This document shows positions 5,721 through 12,385 of a stretch of DNA of 14,063 nt, in pieces (the first letter of the stretch is position 1; every line of letters begins with the position of its first letter). This DNA comes from Quisquiliibacterium sp. (GTDB lineage: Bacteria > Pseudomonadota > Gammaproteobacteria > Burkholderiales > Burkholderiaceae_E). Location: positions 1 to 14,063 of the forward strand of contig JALRBB010000375.1 in NCBI GenBank assembly GCA_023257915.1, in the 5' to 3' direction. The notes below the pieces were generated by a model that saw only the letters and a program-made list of their open reading frames with translations, was not told where the DNA came from and ran no database searches. The position numbers and the translations under genes are program-made.

Positions 5721-7535
5721 ATGAGCATTGCTTCGTTTGCCGAACTCGGCATCAGTTCCCCTTTTGACACCACGCTGGCGCGCCTGGAAATCAACGAGCC
5801 CACGCCAGTCCAGGCACAGGCGATTCCTCTGTTGCTGGCCGGCCATGATCTGGTCGGCTGCGCGCCGACCGGAACCGGCAAGACCGCAGCGTTTCTGCTA
5901 CCGGCGCTTACCCGGATCAGTGCCGGCGAATCGCGCAAGGGCTCTGGCCCTCGCGTCCTGGTGTTGACTCCCACCCGTGAACTTGCGCAACAGGTTGCGA
6001 AGGCCTCGCAAGCCTTTTCGCGCGGCTTGCAGCGCACCAGCACGGTGTGCATCACGGGTGGCGAGTCGTATATTCACCAAAACCGTCTGCTCGCGTCTCC
6101 CTATGAAGTCCTGGTTGCCACTCCTGGTCGCCTGATGGATCAGATGAATGCCGGCCGGGTTGATCTGTCACGGGTTGAGGTCTTCGTACTCGATGAAGCC
6201 GACCGGATGCTGGATATGGGCTTTTCCGAGGACGTGTTCGCGATCGGAGGCAAGTTGCCGGCTCAACGTCAGACCGTGTGCTTCACCGCGACTCTGTCCA
6301 GGGACGTCCGTGACCTGACGCGCGACCTGATGCGCGATCCGCAGTGGGTGACCGTCGAGCGCGCCACGACCGATGAGTCGACCATCGACCAGCATGTCCT
6401 GTATGTCGACAGTTTCGATCACCGTCATCGCCTGCTCGAGGCTTGCCTGGCGGACGAGGGTCTGGGACAGGCAATTGTCTTCACGTCGACGAAGATCCAC
6501 GCCGAGGAACTTGCGGGCCAGTTGGACGAGTCCGGTCATGCTGCAGAAGCGCTGCACGGCGATCTGAACCAGCGTCAGCGGACGCGGGCCTTGAATCGTC
6601 TGCGTCGCGGTGAGTGCCGCGTTCTGGTCGCCACCGACGTCGCCGCGCGAGGGATTGACGTGTCCACGATTACGCACGTGATCAATTTCCAGTTGCCCAA
6701 ATTCGCCGAAGACTATGTGCACCGGATCGGACGAACAGGACGTGCCGGAGCCAGCGGGCAGGCCCTATCTTTCGTTGGCCATGAAGATGTGTTCGCCCTG
6801 CGCAAGATCGAGCATTTCATCGGTCGCAAGGTGCAGGTCAGCGCGATCGAAGGCCTGGAGGCCAGTTTCCGGCCGACCGAGCGCAAGTCTGGCGCTCACG
6901 GCAAGAAACCGTTTCGCAAGGGAGGCTTCGGCGAAGGCAGGCAAGCCTCCGGCTGGAAGGGTGGAAAACCCTCCGGTCACGCTCGTCGCGATGAGGGATT
7001 CGCGGCAAAATCCTTTCCGGGCGATTCCCGTGCACGCGGTGCATCCTTTGAAGACCGGAAACCCTCCGGCGACTCGCGTGGTCGTGCCTTTGGCGCTGGT
7101 GCCAGGGCTGGCGACGGACGTGGCCAGCCATCCGGAGACTTCCGTCCCGCCTTCGACAAGCGGGGCACGTCCTTCGGCGATGCTCGACCCGCATTCGACA
7201 AGCGCGGTGGATCCTTCGCGGACAATCGTTCCGGCCAGGGCGCAGCTTCGCGTCCGGGCGGCGAAAAGTTCGACAAGGCAGGTGGTGTTGAGTCTCGCGG
7301 CAAAAGCTTTGGCGGCAAGGCGTTCGGCGCCAAAGCCTTCGGCGGCAAGCCCGGTGGGTTCTCCCAACGCGACGGCGGTTTCGGGGAAAAAGGGCGCGGG
7401 TTTGGTCAGGCGCGGGATGGTTTCAACAAGCGCCCCGGTAACGCCGGGGGCAGCGCAGGGCAGAGCAAGCCGGCCGGCGCGCAAGGGCGTCGCCCGCCAG
7501 GGGCCGGCAGCGGTCGCTGGCGCGATGCCGCCTAA
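5721..7535 (+). CDS. DEAD-box ATP-dependent RNA helicase with long basic Gly-rich tail
   Basis: This 604-residue RNA helicase unwinds short RNA duplexes in cold adaptation, ribosome assembly or mRNA decay. Motifs in order: Q motif with F6 and Q31 (PTPVQ), motif I APTGTGKT (48-55), Ia PTREL (84-88), GG (113-114), Ib TPGR (134-137), II DEAD (158-161), III TAT (189-191, usually SAT), IV VFTST, V ATDVAARGID (304-313) and VI HRIGRTGRAG (334-343). The core ends near 385. The remaining 220 residues are a disordered Lys/Arg/Gly/Phe/Ser tail, RhlE-like in position but unusually long, with a 14-residue tandem repeat at 475-502 and KAFG-type repeats near 535-550. Motif I has Pro where Gln is commonest. 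The start at ATG 5721 puts the Q motif at the N-terminus. The amidase gene follows after 31 bases. Confidence 0.93.
   Translation: MSIASFAELGISSPFDTTLARLEINEPTPVQAQAIPLLLAGHDLVGCAPTGTGKTAAFLLPALTRISAGESRKGSGPRVLVLTPTRELAQQVAKASQAFSRGLQRTSTVCITGGESYIHQNRLLASPYEVLVATPGRLMDQMNAGRVDLSRVEVFVLDEADRMLDMGFSEDVFAIGGKLPAQRQTVCFTATLSRDVRDLTRDLMRDPQWVTVERATTDESTIDQHVLYVDSFDHRHRLLEACLADEGLGQAIVFTSTKIHAEELAGQLDESGHAAEALHGDLNQRQRTRALNRLRRGECRVLVATDVAARGIDVSTITHVINFQLPKFAEDYVHRIGRTGRAGASGQALSFVGHEDVFALRKIEHFIGRKVQVSAIEGLEASFRPTERKSGAHGKKPFRKGGFGEGRQASGWKGGKPSGHARRDEGFAAKSFPGDSRARGASFEDRKPSGDSRGRAFGAGARAGDGRGQPSGDFRPAFDKRGTSFGDARPAFDKRGGSFADNRSGQGAASRPGGEKFDKAGGVESRGKSFGGKAFGAKAFGGKPGGFSQRDGGFGEKGRGFGQARDGFNKRPGNAGGSAGQSKPAGAQGRRPPGAGSGRWRDAA
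7143..7226 (+). repeat. Two-copy 42-bp coding tandem repeat in helicase tail
   Basis: Two adjacent 42-base units (7143-7184 and 7185-7226) encode RPAFDKRGTSFGDA and RPAFDKRGGSFADN. They share 11 of 14 residues and differ at several synonymous sites, so the duplication is not recent. The unit keeps frame and sits in the disordered RNA-binding tail. Confidence 0.85.
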
Positions 7536-7566
7536 CCGGGTTTAGCAGGCTCTGCAGGGGGACCTC

Positions 7567-8988
7567 ATGACTGAACTCTGGCGTTGGTCTGCCGCGCGTT
7601 TGGCGCGCGGCATTGCCTCCCGGGAGATCTCGAGCCGAGAGGCCCTGAATTCGGTGCTCGAACGTGTCGAGCAGGTCAACCCGGAACTGAATGCGATTGT
7701 CGAGGTGCTGGCCGAATCGGCCATGATCGCCGCCGACGCCGCTGATGCAGCGATCGCCCAGGGCTTGCCCCTGGGCCCGCTTCATGGCGTTCCGGTCACC
7801 ACAAAAATCAACGTCGACCAGGTCGGGCTGGCCACCACCAACGGACTTGTGTCGATGCGAAACAACATCGCCTGGCAAGACAGCCCGGTGGTGGAAAACC
7901 TTCGCAAAGCCGGCGCAGTGATCTTCGGGCGCACGAACACGCCGGCATTTTCCTGGCGCTGGGCAACCGACAATGCGCTGCATGGGCGTACGCTGAACCC
8001 CTGGTCCCGCGACCACACGCCAGGCGGCTCCAGCGGTGGAGCCTCTGCCGCGGTGGCCTCTGGCATGGGACCGGTTGCCCATGGCAACGACCTGGCCGGA
8101 TCGATTCGTTATCCGGCGTATTGCACCGGCATCGTCGGATTGAGGCCTTCCTTCGGGCGAGTTCCGGCATTTCTGCCCAGTTCGGCGCAGGAGCGCCCCT
8201 TTTCGGCACAGTTGATGTCGGTTCAAGGGCCGCTCGCCCGTCGCGTAGCAGACCTCAGACTGGCGCTTGAAGCGATGTCTGCTGGCGATCCTCGCGATCC
8301 CTGGTGGGTTCCCGCGCCCTTGCACTGGCCCAAGACACAAGGTCCGATTCGCGTCGCACTGACGTATGACGCGGCTGGCGTCCAGGCGAGCTCGCCGGTG
8401 GTCGCAGCGCTGCGCCGCGCCGCTGCTTGGCTCGAGCAGGCGGGCTACCAGGTTGAAGAGGTGGATCCTCCGCGCATGGCCGAGGCGGCGGCGTTGTGGG
8501 ACGAAATCGGCCATGGCGAGGCGCTGGTGCTGATGACCGATGCGATCGCCAACGATGGCGACGATGGCATTCGCACCTTCATTGAACGCATTACCCGTCA
8601 CACGCCTCGCCCGGATGCGCGCTCCTACATGCGTGCGCTGGCAAGACGCTCCTCGCTGATTCGCGACTGGACGCTGTTCATGCTCGACTATCCACTGGTG
8701 CTGGGTCCGGTCAGCGCGGATCTACCCTTTACCTGGGGGCTGGATGTCGGAGCGCAACATGATGTCGATCGTTTGCGCGCCGCACAGGGCCCGCAGTTCT
8801 TGGTGCCTCTGCTTGGTTTTCCGGCAGCGTCGGTGCCCTGTGGAGTCGATCGTGGCCTTCCGGTCGGCGTGCAACTGATCGGGGCGAGATTCCGTGAGGA
8901 CATGGTGCTCGATGCCGCCGAGGCGATCGAGTCTGCACAGCCCGAGCTGACTCCAATCGATCCCTGGTCAGGAGAGTCCAAACCATGA
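7567..8988 (+). CDS. Amidase-signature family hydrolase
   Basis: This 473-residue cytoplasmic amidase-signature enzyme hydrolyses a C-N amide (or carbamate) bond. The Ser-cisSer-Lys triad is intact with family-typical spacing: K80 (VPVTTKIN), S155 (TPGGSSGG) and S179 (AGSIRYPA), i.e. 75 and 24 residues apart as in fatty-acid amide hydrolase. The loop before the nucleophile reads GNDLAGS instead of the common GTDGGGS, so the pocket may differ. The length fits stand-alone amidases, and no GatB or GatC gene is adjacent, so a role in tRNA-Gln amidation is not supported. AGGGGGA lies 4 bases before the ATG. It follows the helicase by 31 bases and its stop overlaps the carbonic anhydrase start (ATGA). 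Substrate unknown; a carbamoyl compound is suggested by the neighbour. A larger antisense open frame over it is a shadow. Confidence 0.9.
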   Translation: MTELWRWSAARLARGIASREISSREALNSVLERVEQVNPELNAIVEVLAESAMIAADAADAAIAQGLPLGPLHGVPVTTKINVDQVGLATTNGLVSMRNNIAWQDSPVVENLRKAGAVIFGRTNTPAFSWRWATDNALHGRTLNPWSRDHTPGGSSGGASAAVASGMGPVAHGNDLAGSIRYPAYCTGIVGLRPSFGRVPAFLPSSAQERPFSAQLMSVQGPLARRVADLRLALEAMSAGDPRDPWWVPAPLHWPKTQGPIRVALTYDAAGVQASSPVVAALRRAAAWLEQAGYQVEEVDPPRMAEAAALWDEIGHGEALVLMTDAIANDGDDGIRTFIERITRHTPRPDARSYMRALARRSSLIRDWTLFMLDYPLVLGPVSADLPFTWGLDVGAQHDVDRLRAAQGPQFLVPLLGFPAASVPCGVDRGLPVGVQLIGARFREDMVLDAAEAIESAQPELTPIDPWSGESKP

Positions 8989-9641
8989 CAACCGGCACCT
9001 TGCAGCATCTTCTCGAGGCCAATCGCGCCTGGGTCGACTCGGTCACCCACAGTGATCCCCAGTTTTTTTCGCGGCTCTCCGAGCAGCAGGCGCCGCAGTA
9101 CCTGTGGATCGGCTGCTCCGATTCTCGTGTGCCGGCTAACCAGATCACCGGACTTGCTCCCGGTGAGGTCTTCGTGCATCGCAATATTGCCAATGTGGTC
9201 GTGCATACCGACCTGAACTGCCTGTCGGTGATGCAGTTTGCGGTTGAGATCCTGCAAGTGCGCGACATCATTGTCTGCGGCCACTATGGTTGCGGCGGCG
9301 TGCATGCAGCGTTCTCCGGACGCAAGGTCGGGTTGGCCGATAACTGGATCCGGCATGTGCAGGACGTCCACGAAAAGCACGAAAGCTATCTCGGCGATCA
9401 TGTCGCACCCGCCAGGGCGCTCGATCGACTGTGCGAGTTGAACGTCATCGAGCAGGTGCGTAACGTCTGTCAGACCTCGATCGTGCAGGAGGCCTGGGCG
9501 CGCGGGCAGTCACTGACGGTGCATGGCTGGATTTACGGCGTCAGCGATGGACTGCTGCGAGATTTGCATCTGAATGTCGACGATCCGCAGACGCTTGCCG
9601 AGCGCTACCACCATGCGGTACGAATGATCGGTGAGAGCTGA
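8985..9641 (+). CDS. can: Beta-class carbonic anhydrase, type II (allosteric) pattern
   Basis: This 218-residue zinc enzyme interconverts CO2 and bicarbonate in the cytoplasm. Zinc ligands are C44 (IGCSDSRVP), H100 and C103 (CGHYGCGG), with the D46/R48 catalytic dyad. W41, R66 and Y184 match the bicarbonate-binding allosteric triad of Haemophilus and E. coli enzymes (W39, R64, Y181), so I expect pH-dependent, cooperative regulation. Length matches E. coli Can. The start ATG overlaps the amidase TGA (8985-8988), and AGGAGAG at 8970-8976 lies inside the amidase gene, so the two are probably translationally coupled. Likely roles are supplying bicarbonate for carboxylations or disposing of CO2/bicarbonate from the amidase reaction; the second is inference from gene order. 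Confidence 0.94.
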   Translation: MTTGTLQHLLEANRAWVDSVTHSDPQFFSRLSEQQAPQYLWIGCSDSRVPANQITGLAPGEVFVHRNIANVVVHTDLNCLSVMQFAVEILQVRDIIVCGHYGCGGVHAAFSGRKVGLADNWIRHVQDVHEKHESYLGDHVAPARALDRLCELNVIEQVRNVCQTSIVQEAWARGQSLTVHGWIYGVSDGLLRDLHLNVDDPQTLAERYHHAVRMIGES

Positions 9642-9786
9642 CACCCACTGCGGTTCGGCGCCTGACTGCGTTCAGCTAAGCTAGAGAGCAGCGTCCGGAT
9701 TTCAGGCCGCCCGGGTCAACACCCGTGGGTGGGCTCTGCATCCCGACTTAACGATTCGAACTCCATCGTCAACGGAAGCACTCCTT
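9642..9786 (+). promoter_or_regulatory. Leader region with nested inverted repeats upstream of PLP enzyme gene
   Basis: This 145-base gap contains AGAGC (9685-9689) and GCTCT (9733-9737), enclosing CGGGT (9712-9716) / ACCCG (9721-9725) and an alternative pair CACCC (9720-9724) / GGGTG (9727-9731). The inner pairs exclude each other. The structure could end the carbonic anhydrase transcript or form a leader for the next gene; there is no T-run. GGAAG at 9774-9778 is the ribosome site for ATG 9787. Confidence 0.35.
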
Positions 9787-10803
9787 ATGGATCTCTCACG
9801 CTTTGCGCGTCGCCGCTACACCCTCGGTGCAACGCCGCTCGAATTTCTTCCCAACTTCACGCGGGCGCTGGACGGACCCAATGTCTGGATCAAGCGTGAC
9901 GACATGCTTGGGCTGACGCCTGGCGGCAACAAGACGCGAAAGCTCGAATTCCTGGTCGCCGATGCCCTCGCCAAGGGCGCAGACACGCTGGTGACTTGCG
10001 GTGCGCCGCAGTCGAATCATTGCCGTGCGACGCTTTCTGCTGCAGTCAAGGAAGGGCTCAAGTGCCGCTTCGTGATCGAGGAACGGGTTGCCAATAGCTA
10101 TAAACAGGACGCCAGCGGCAACAACTTTCTGTTCCGTTTAATGGGAGTTGAAGCCGTCACCGTGGTTCCCGGGGGCTCGAGCATGGTTGATGCGATGAAC
10201 CGGGTGGTTGACGAACTCGCTGCTTCAGGACGCAAGGGCTATGTGATTCCGGGTGGAGGTTCCAATGCGATCGGCGGGCTGGGCTATGTGGCCTGCGCGC
10301 AGGAACTTCAGCAGCAGTTTTTCGAGCATGGAGTCCGTATCGACCGCATCGTCGTCGGTTCGGGCAGCTCCGGCACCCATGGCGGGCTGCTGGCCGGTTT
10401 TCTCGGCAACCGAATCGACATCCCGATCCTGGGCATTGGCGTCAGTCGTGATCCGGCCGACCAGGATCCGCTGGTGCTCAACGAGGCACAGGCGGTCGCC
10501 AATCTGCTTGGCCTGGACATGCAGGTTCCGCGTGAGGCGGTCGTCACCTTTGGCGAATACTGGCGACCGAAGTATTCGGTGCCGAACGCGCGGATGGTCG
10601 AAGCCGTACAGATGCTTGCCCGCACCGAAGCGGTTCTGCTCGATCCGGTCTACACCGGCAAGGTGATGGCTGGCTTAATCGGGCTCAGTCGCAACGGGAC
10701 CTTGCGCAAGGGCGAGAACGTGCTGTTCATTCATACCGGCGGCATGCCGTCTGTGCATGCCTATGAGGCCGAACTGCTCGGCAACGTGCCGGTTCCCGAC
10801 TGA
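9787..10803 (+). CDS. PLP enzyme: D-cysteine desulfhydrase / L-cysteate sulfo-lyase (CuyA) group
   Basis: This 338-residue fold-type II PLP enzyme of the ACC deaminase superfamily either releases H2S, pyruvate and ammonia from D-cysteine, or sulfite, pyruvate and ammonia from L-cysteate. The PLP lysine is K49 (GGNKTRKLEF); QSNHCR (75-80) is the substrate/PLP loop. ACC deaminase has Glu and Leu at the two diagnostic positions; here they are T290 (DPVYTGK) and T317 (FIHTGG), as in D-cysteine desulfhydrase, so ACC deaminase is excluded. The opening DLSRFARRRY and the overall length resemble both DcyD and CuyA, and I cannot separate them from sequence alone. GGAAG lies 8 bases before the ATG. It is 145 bases after the carbonic anhydrase, so it may be separately transcribed, and it converges on the NTF2-like gene with only 19 bases between. 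Confidence 0.88.
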   Translation: MDLSRFARRRYTLGATPLEFLPNFTRALDGPNVWIKRDDMLGLTPGGNKTRKLEFLVADALAKGADTLVTCGAPQSNHCRATLSAAVKEGLKCRFVIEERVANSYKQDASGNNFLFRLMGVEAVTVVPGGSSMVDAMNRVVDELAASGRKGYVIPGGGSNAIGGLGYVACAQELQQQFFEHGVRIDRIVVGSGSSGTHGGLLAGFLGNRIDIPILGIGVSRDPADQDPLVLNEAQAVANLLGLDMQVPREAVVTFGEYWRPKYSVPNARMVEAVQMLARTEAVLLDPVYTGKVMAGLIGLSRNGTLRKGENVLFIHTGGMPSVHAYEAELLGNVPVPD

Positions 10804-10822
10804 ACTGTCGCGTCGACCCGGC

Positions 10823-11308
10823 TCAGGCCAGACTCGCTGCGCGCTGGCGAATGTGGCGTTGAACCGCGTCGCTGGACGTGAGCCCGCTAGCGTAGCGGGT
10901 CAGCAGTTTGCCGATCCGCTCGCTCGGATAGCCAAGCTGCGTGAATGCGACGCCGCGATCAAACGCCTCGGCATAGTGGGCGATCAGCCCGTCGCGCAGC
11001 CGCAGGCGGGCGATTCCCTCGAAGACGATCATCTTTCCCGGGCTCTCGGGCTCACGAGACAGGTAGCTGAACAGGTAGCTCGCATAGGCGAGCTCGCCGC
11101 GTTGCGCGAGGTCATGAAACTGCCAGTAGAACGCCTCGCCTCCGACGTGAAAGCGATCAAGCATCGCGGCGATCTCGCTGCGGCCTTTGTGAGCCCCGAA
11201 AAAGTAGTCGTCGTAGACGCCGTCTTCGCAAAACAGGGCAGCTAGTCCTGAGGAGTCGTGCGCGCCGACCGCAGCGGCGAATTGTTCCAGCAAGTGTTCC
11301 AGTTCCAT
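10823..11308 (-). CDS. NTF2-like / SnoaL-like protein, second copy type
   Basis: This 161-residue NTF2-fold protein opens with helix LEHLLEQFAAAVGAHDSSGL, then ALFCEDGVYDDYFFGAHKGR, which is the usual SnoaL-like strand and turn with an acidic pair (D33, D34). Next come the helix EIAAMLDRFHVGG and the strands YWQFHD, GELAYASYLFSYL, KMIVFEGIARLRL and GLIAHYAEAFDRG. The C-terminal 40 residues (RIGKLLTRYA onward) extend beyond the minimal fold. It shares little visible sequence with the NTF2-like gene at 5048-5440, so it is not a recent duplicate. CAGGAG lies about 6 bases before the ATG. It starts 37 bases after the 2-oxoglutarate dioxygenase stop, so it is probably its operon partner. Enzyme (hydratase/isomerase) or binding protein: undetermined. 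Confidence 0.75.
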   Translation of the reverse strand: MELEHLLEQFAAAVGAHDSSGLAALFCEDGVYDDYFFGAHKGRSEIAAMLDRFHVGGEAFYWQFHDLAQRGELAYASYLFSYLSREPESPGKMIVFEGIARLRLRDGLIAHYAEAFDRGVAFTQLGYPSERIGKLLTRYASGLTSSDAVQRHIRQRAASLA

Positions 11309-11329
11309 CAGGGCTCCTGGTTATTTGAT

Positions 11330-11353
11330 CTGCCGTAACCGGTTATCAGGCAG
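11330..11353. repeat. Nested palindrome over the dioxygenase stop codon
   Basis: A perfect 10-base palindrome TAACCGGTTA (11336-11345) is enclosed by CTGCC (11330-11334) and GGCAG (11349-11353). The TCA at 11346-11348 between the arms is the dioxygenase stop codon. It lies between two co-directional genes and may be an intercistronic processing or attenuation hairpin. Confidence 0.45.
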
Positions 11354-12257
11354 CGAACTGCGCCTGCACCTGCAATGGGCCAAACGCATCCGGACGATCG
11401 GAGGTTGTGGCGCGGTGCAGATCTCGCCGCCAGCGCAAGTCATCGAACTCGGTGCCGCGATGCATCGTGCAGCGGTTATCCCACATCAGAAGATCGCCGA
11501 CACGCCACCGGTGCGTGTACAGAAACTGGCGTTGCGTCGCGTGATCGATCAGTTCGCGCAGCAACTGTTCGGCCTGCTCGTCGGGCATGCCTTGAATCCG
11601 GCCGATATGCGAGGCGAGGTAAAGATTTCGTCGTCCGCTCTCGGGGATCGTGCGCACCAACGGGCGTGCGAAGGGCGCGAACGCGATCTTTTCGTCGTCG
11701 GTGAACTGGGTGAAGCCCAGGCGTCGGCGCGAGTAGACCAGAGAGTGCTCGCCGATCAGTCCGTCGATGCGCTGTTTCACGGCGGGAGGTAACGCGTCCC
11801 AGGCGGCCCGCAAATCTGCAAATTGCGTGTGTCCACCGATCGGCGCGACCGAGCGGCCATAGAGCATCGAGGCATAGCCAGACGGATGCTTGAATGAACT
11901 GTCGGTGTGCCAGAGCCGGTTTCCCATCTGGAACAGACGCGTCCTGCTTTCCCCTTTCCAGATCTGGCCTTCAGCGTCCAGATTCGCGATATCGGCGATT
12001 TCTTCGCGCGTGCGCAGCTTGCGCCCGCTCATCTGCCTGGCGACCGTGGTCTCGAGCGGACCGAAATTCCGCGCAAACGCCAGATGCTGCTCGACCGTGA
12101 GCTCCTGCGCCGGGAACACCAGGACTGCATACCGTGCGAACGCGTCGCGAACGATTTGTAGCGAGTCTTCGCTCAGCGGTTCGCGCAGGTCGATATCTCC
12201 GACTTCGGCGGCGAAGTCATCATGAAATGGAACGACGTTGATCGGTCTCGAACTCAT
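11346..12257 (-). CDS. TfdA/TauD-family 2-oxoglutarate-dependent dioxygenase
   Basis: This 303-residue Fe(II)/2-oxoglutarate dioxygenase hydroxylates, and often thereby cleaves, a small acidic substrate, releasing succinate and CO2. The iron triad is H117-x-D119 (LWHTDSSF) and H266 (CTMHRGT). R278 and R282 (RRDLHRATTSD) sit at the positions used for 2-oxoglutarate and substrate-carboxylate binding in TfdA (R274 and R278 there), and T144 (GGHTQFAD) matches the 2-oxoglutarate-contacting Thr. Length and motifs are closer to TfdA (2,4-dichlorophenoxyacetate) than to taurine dioxygenase, but many TfdA relatives act on other aryloxy or sulfonated acids. The start at 12257 follows AGGAGA; an in-frame start at 12350 would add 31 non-conserved residues. 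No tfdB-F pathway gene is present. Operon partners are the NTF2-like gene downstream and probably the thioesterase 128 bases upstream. Confidence 0.9.
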   Translation of the reverse strand: MSSRPINVVPFHDDFAAEVGDIDLREPLSEDSLQIVRDAFARYAVLVFPAQELTVEQHLAFARNFGPLETTVARQMSGRKLRTREEIADIANLDAEGQIWKGESRTRLFQMGNRLWHTDSSFKHPSGYASMLYGRSVAPIGGHTQFADLRAAWDALPPAVKQRIDGLIGEHSLVYSRRRLGFTQFTDDEKIAFAPFARPLVRTIPESGRRNLYLASHIGRIQGMPDEQAEQLLRELIDHATQRQFLYTHRWRVGDLLMWDNRCTMHRGTEFDDLRWRRDLHRATTSDRPDAFGPLQVQAQFAA

Positions 12258-12385
12258 AGTGCTCTCCTGGCGACGGACCACCCGATTGTAGGCAAGCATC
12301 GGCCGCCCGTCAGCAGGTCGATGGCCATCTGCTGCAACGCGAATTCGCACGGGTGCCGCGTCGCATCTTCATGCCATCTGATCGG
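12258..12385 (-). promoter_or_regulatory. Intergenic region upstream of the dioxygenase with an inverted repeat
   Basis: The 128-base gap between thioesterase stop and dioxygenase start contains CAGCAG (12311-12316) and CTGCTG (12329-12334), with the palindrome ATGGCCAT between them. The arms could form one stem with a four-base bulge. It may terminate the thioesterase transcript or bind a regulator. I see no convincing promoter boxes, so read-through from the thioesterase gene is possible. Confidence 0.35.

Noticed and set aside
7143-7226. Tandem repeat as a possible CRISPR or VNTR
   Set aside because: The two units are adjacent without spacers, coding, in frame and diverged at synonymous sites, so this is a protein repeat.
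6765-7484. 239-codon minus-strand frame over the helicase tail, and a 276-codon plus-strand frame at 6715-7545
   Set aside because: Both follow the low-complexity repeats of the helicase tail in other frames; they have compositional bias, no recognisable domain and no ribosome site.
7423-8601. 392-codon open frame on the minus strand over the amidase gene
   Set aside because: It is antisense to a gene with a complete catalytic triad, its product is Arg/His/Gly-rich without family features, and such long shadows are common in GC-rich DNA.
7567-8988. GatA subunit of the tRNA-dependent amidotransferase
   Set aside because: No gatB or gatC is adjacent and the nucleophile loop differs from the usual GTDGGGS form.
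9787-10803. ACC deaminase
   Set aside because: The diagnostic Glu and Leu are replaced by T290 and T317, the state seen in D-cysteine desulfhydrases.
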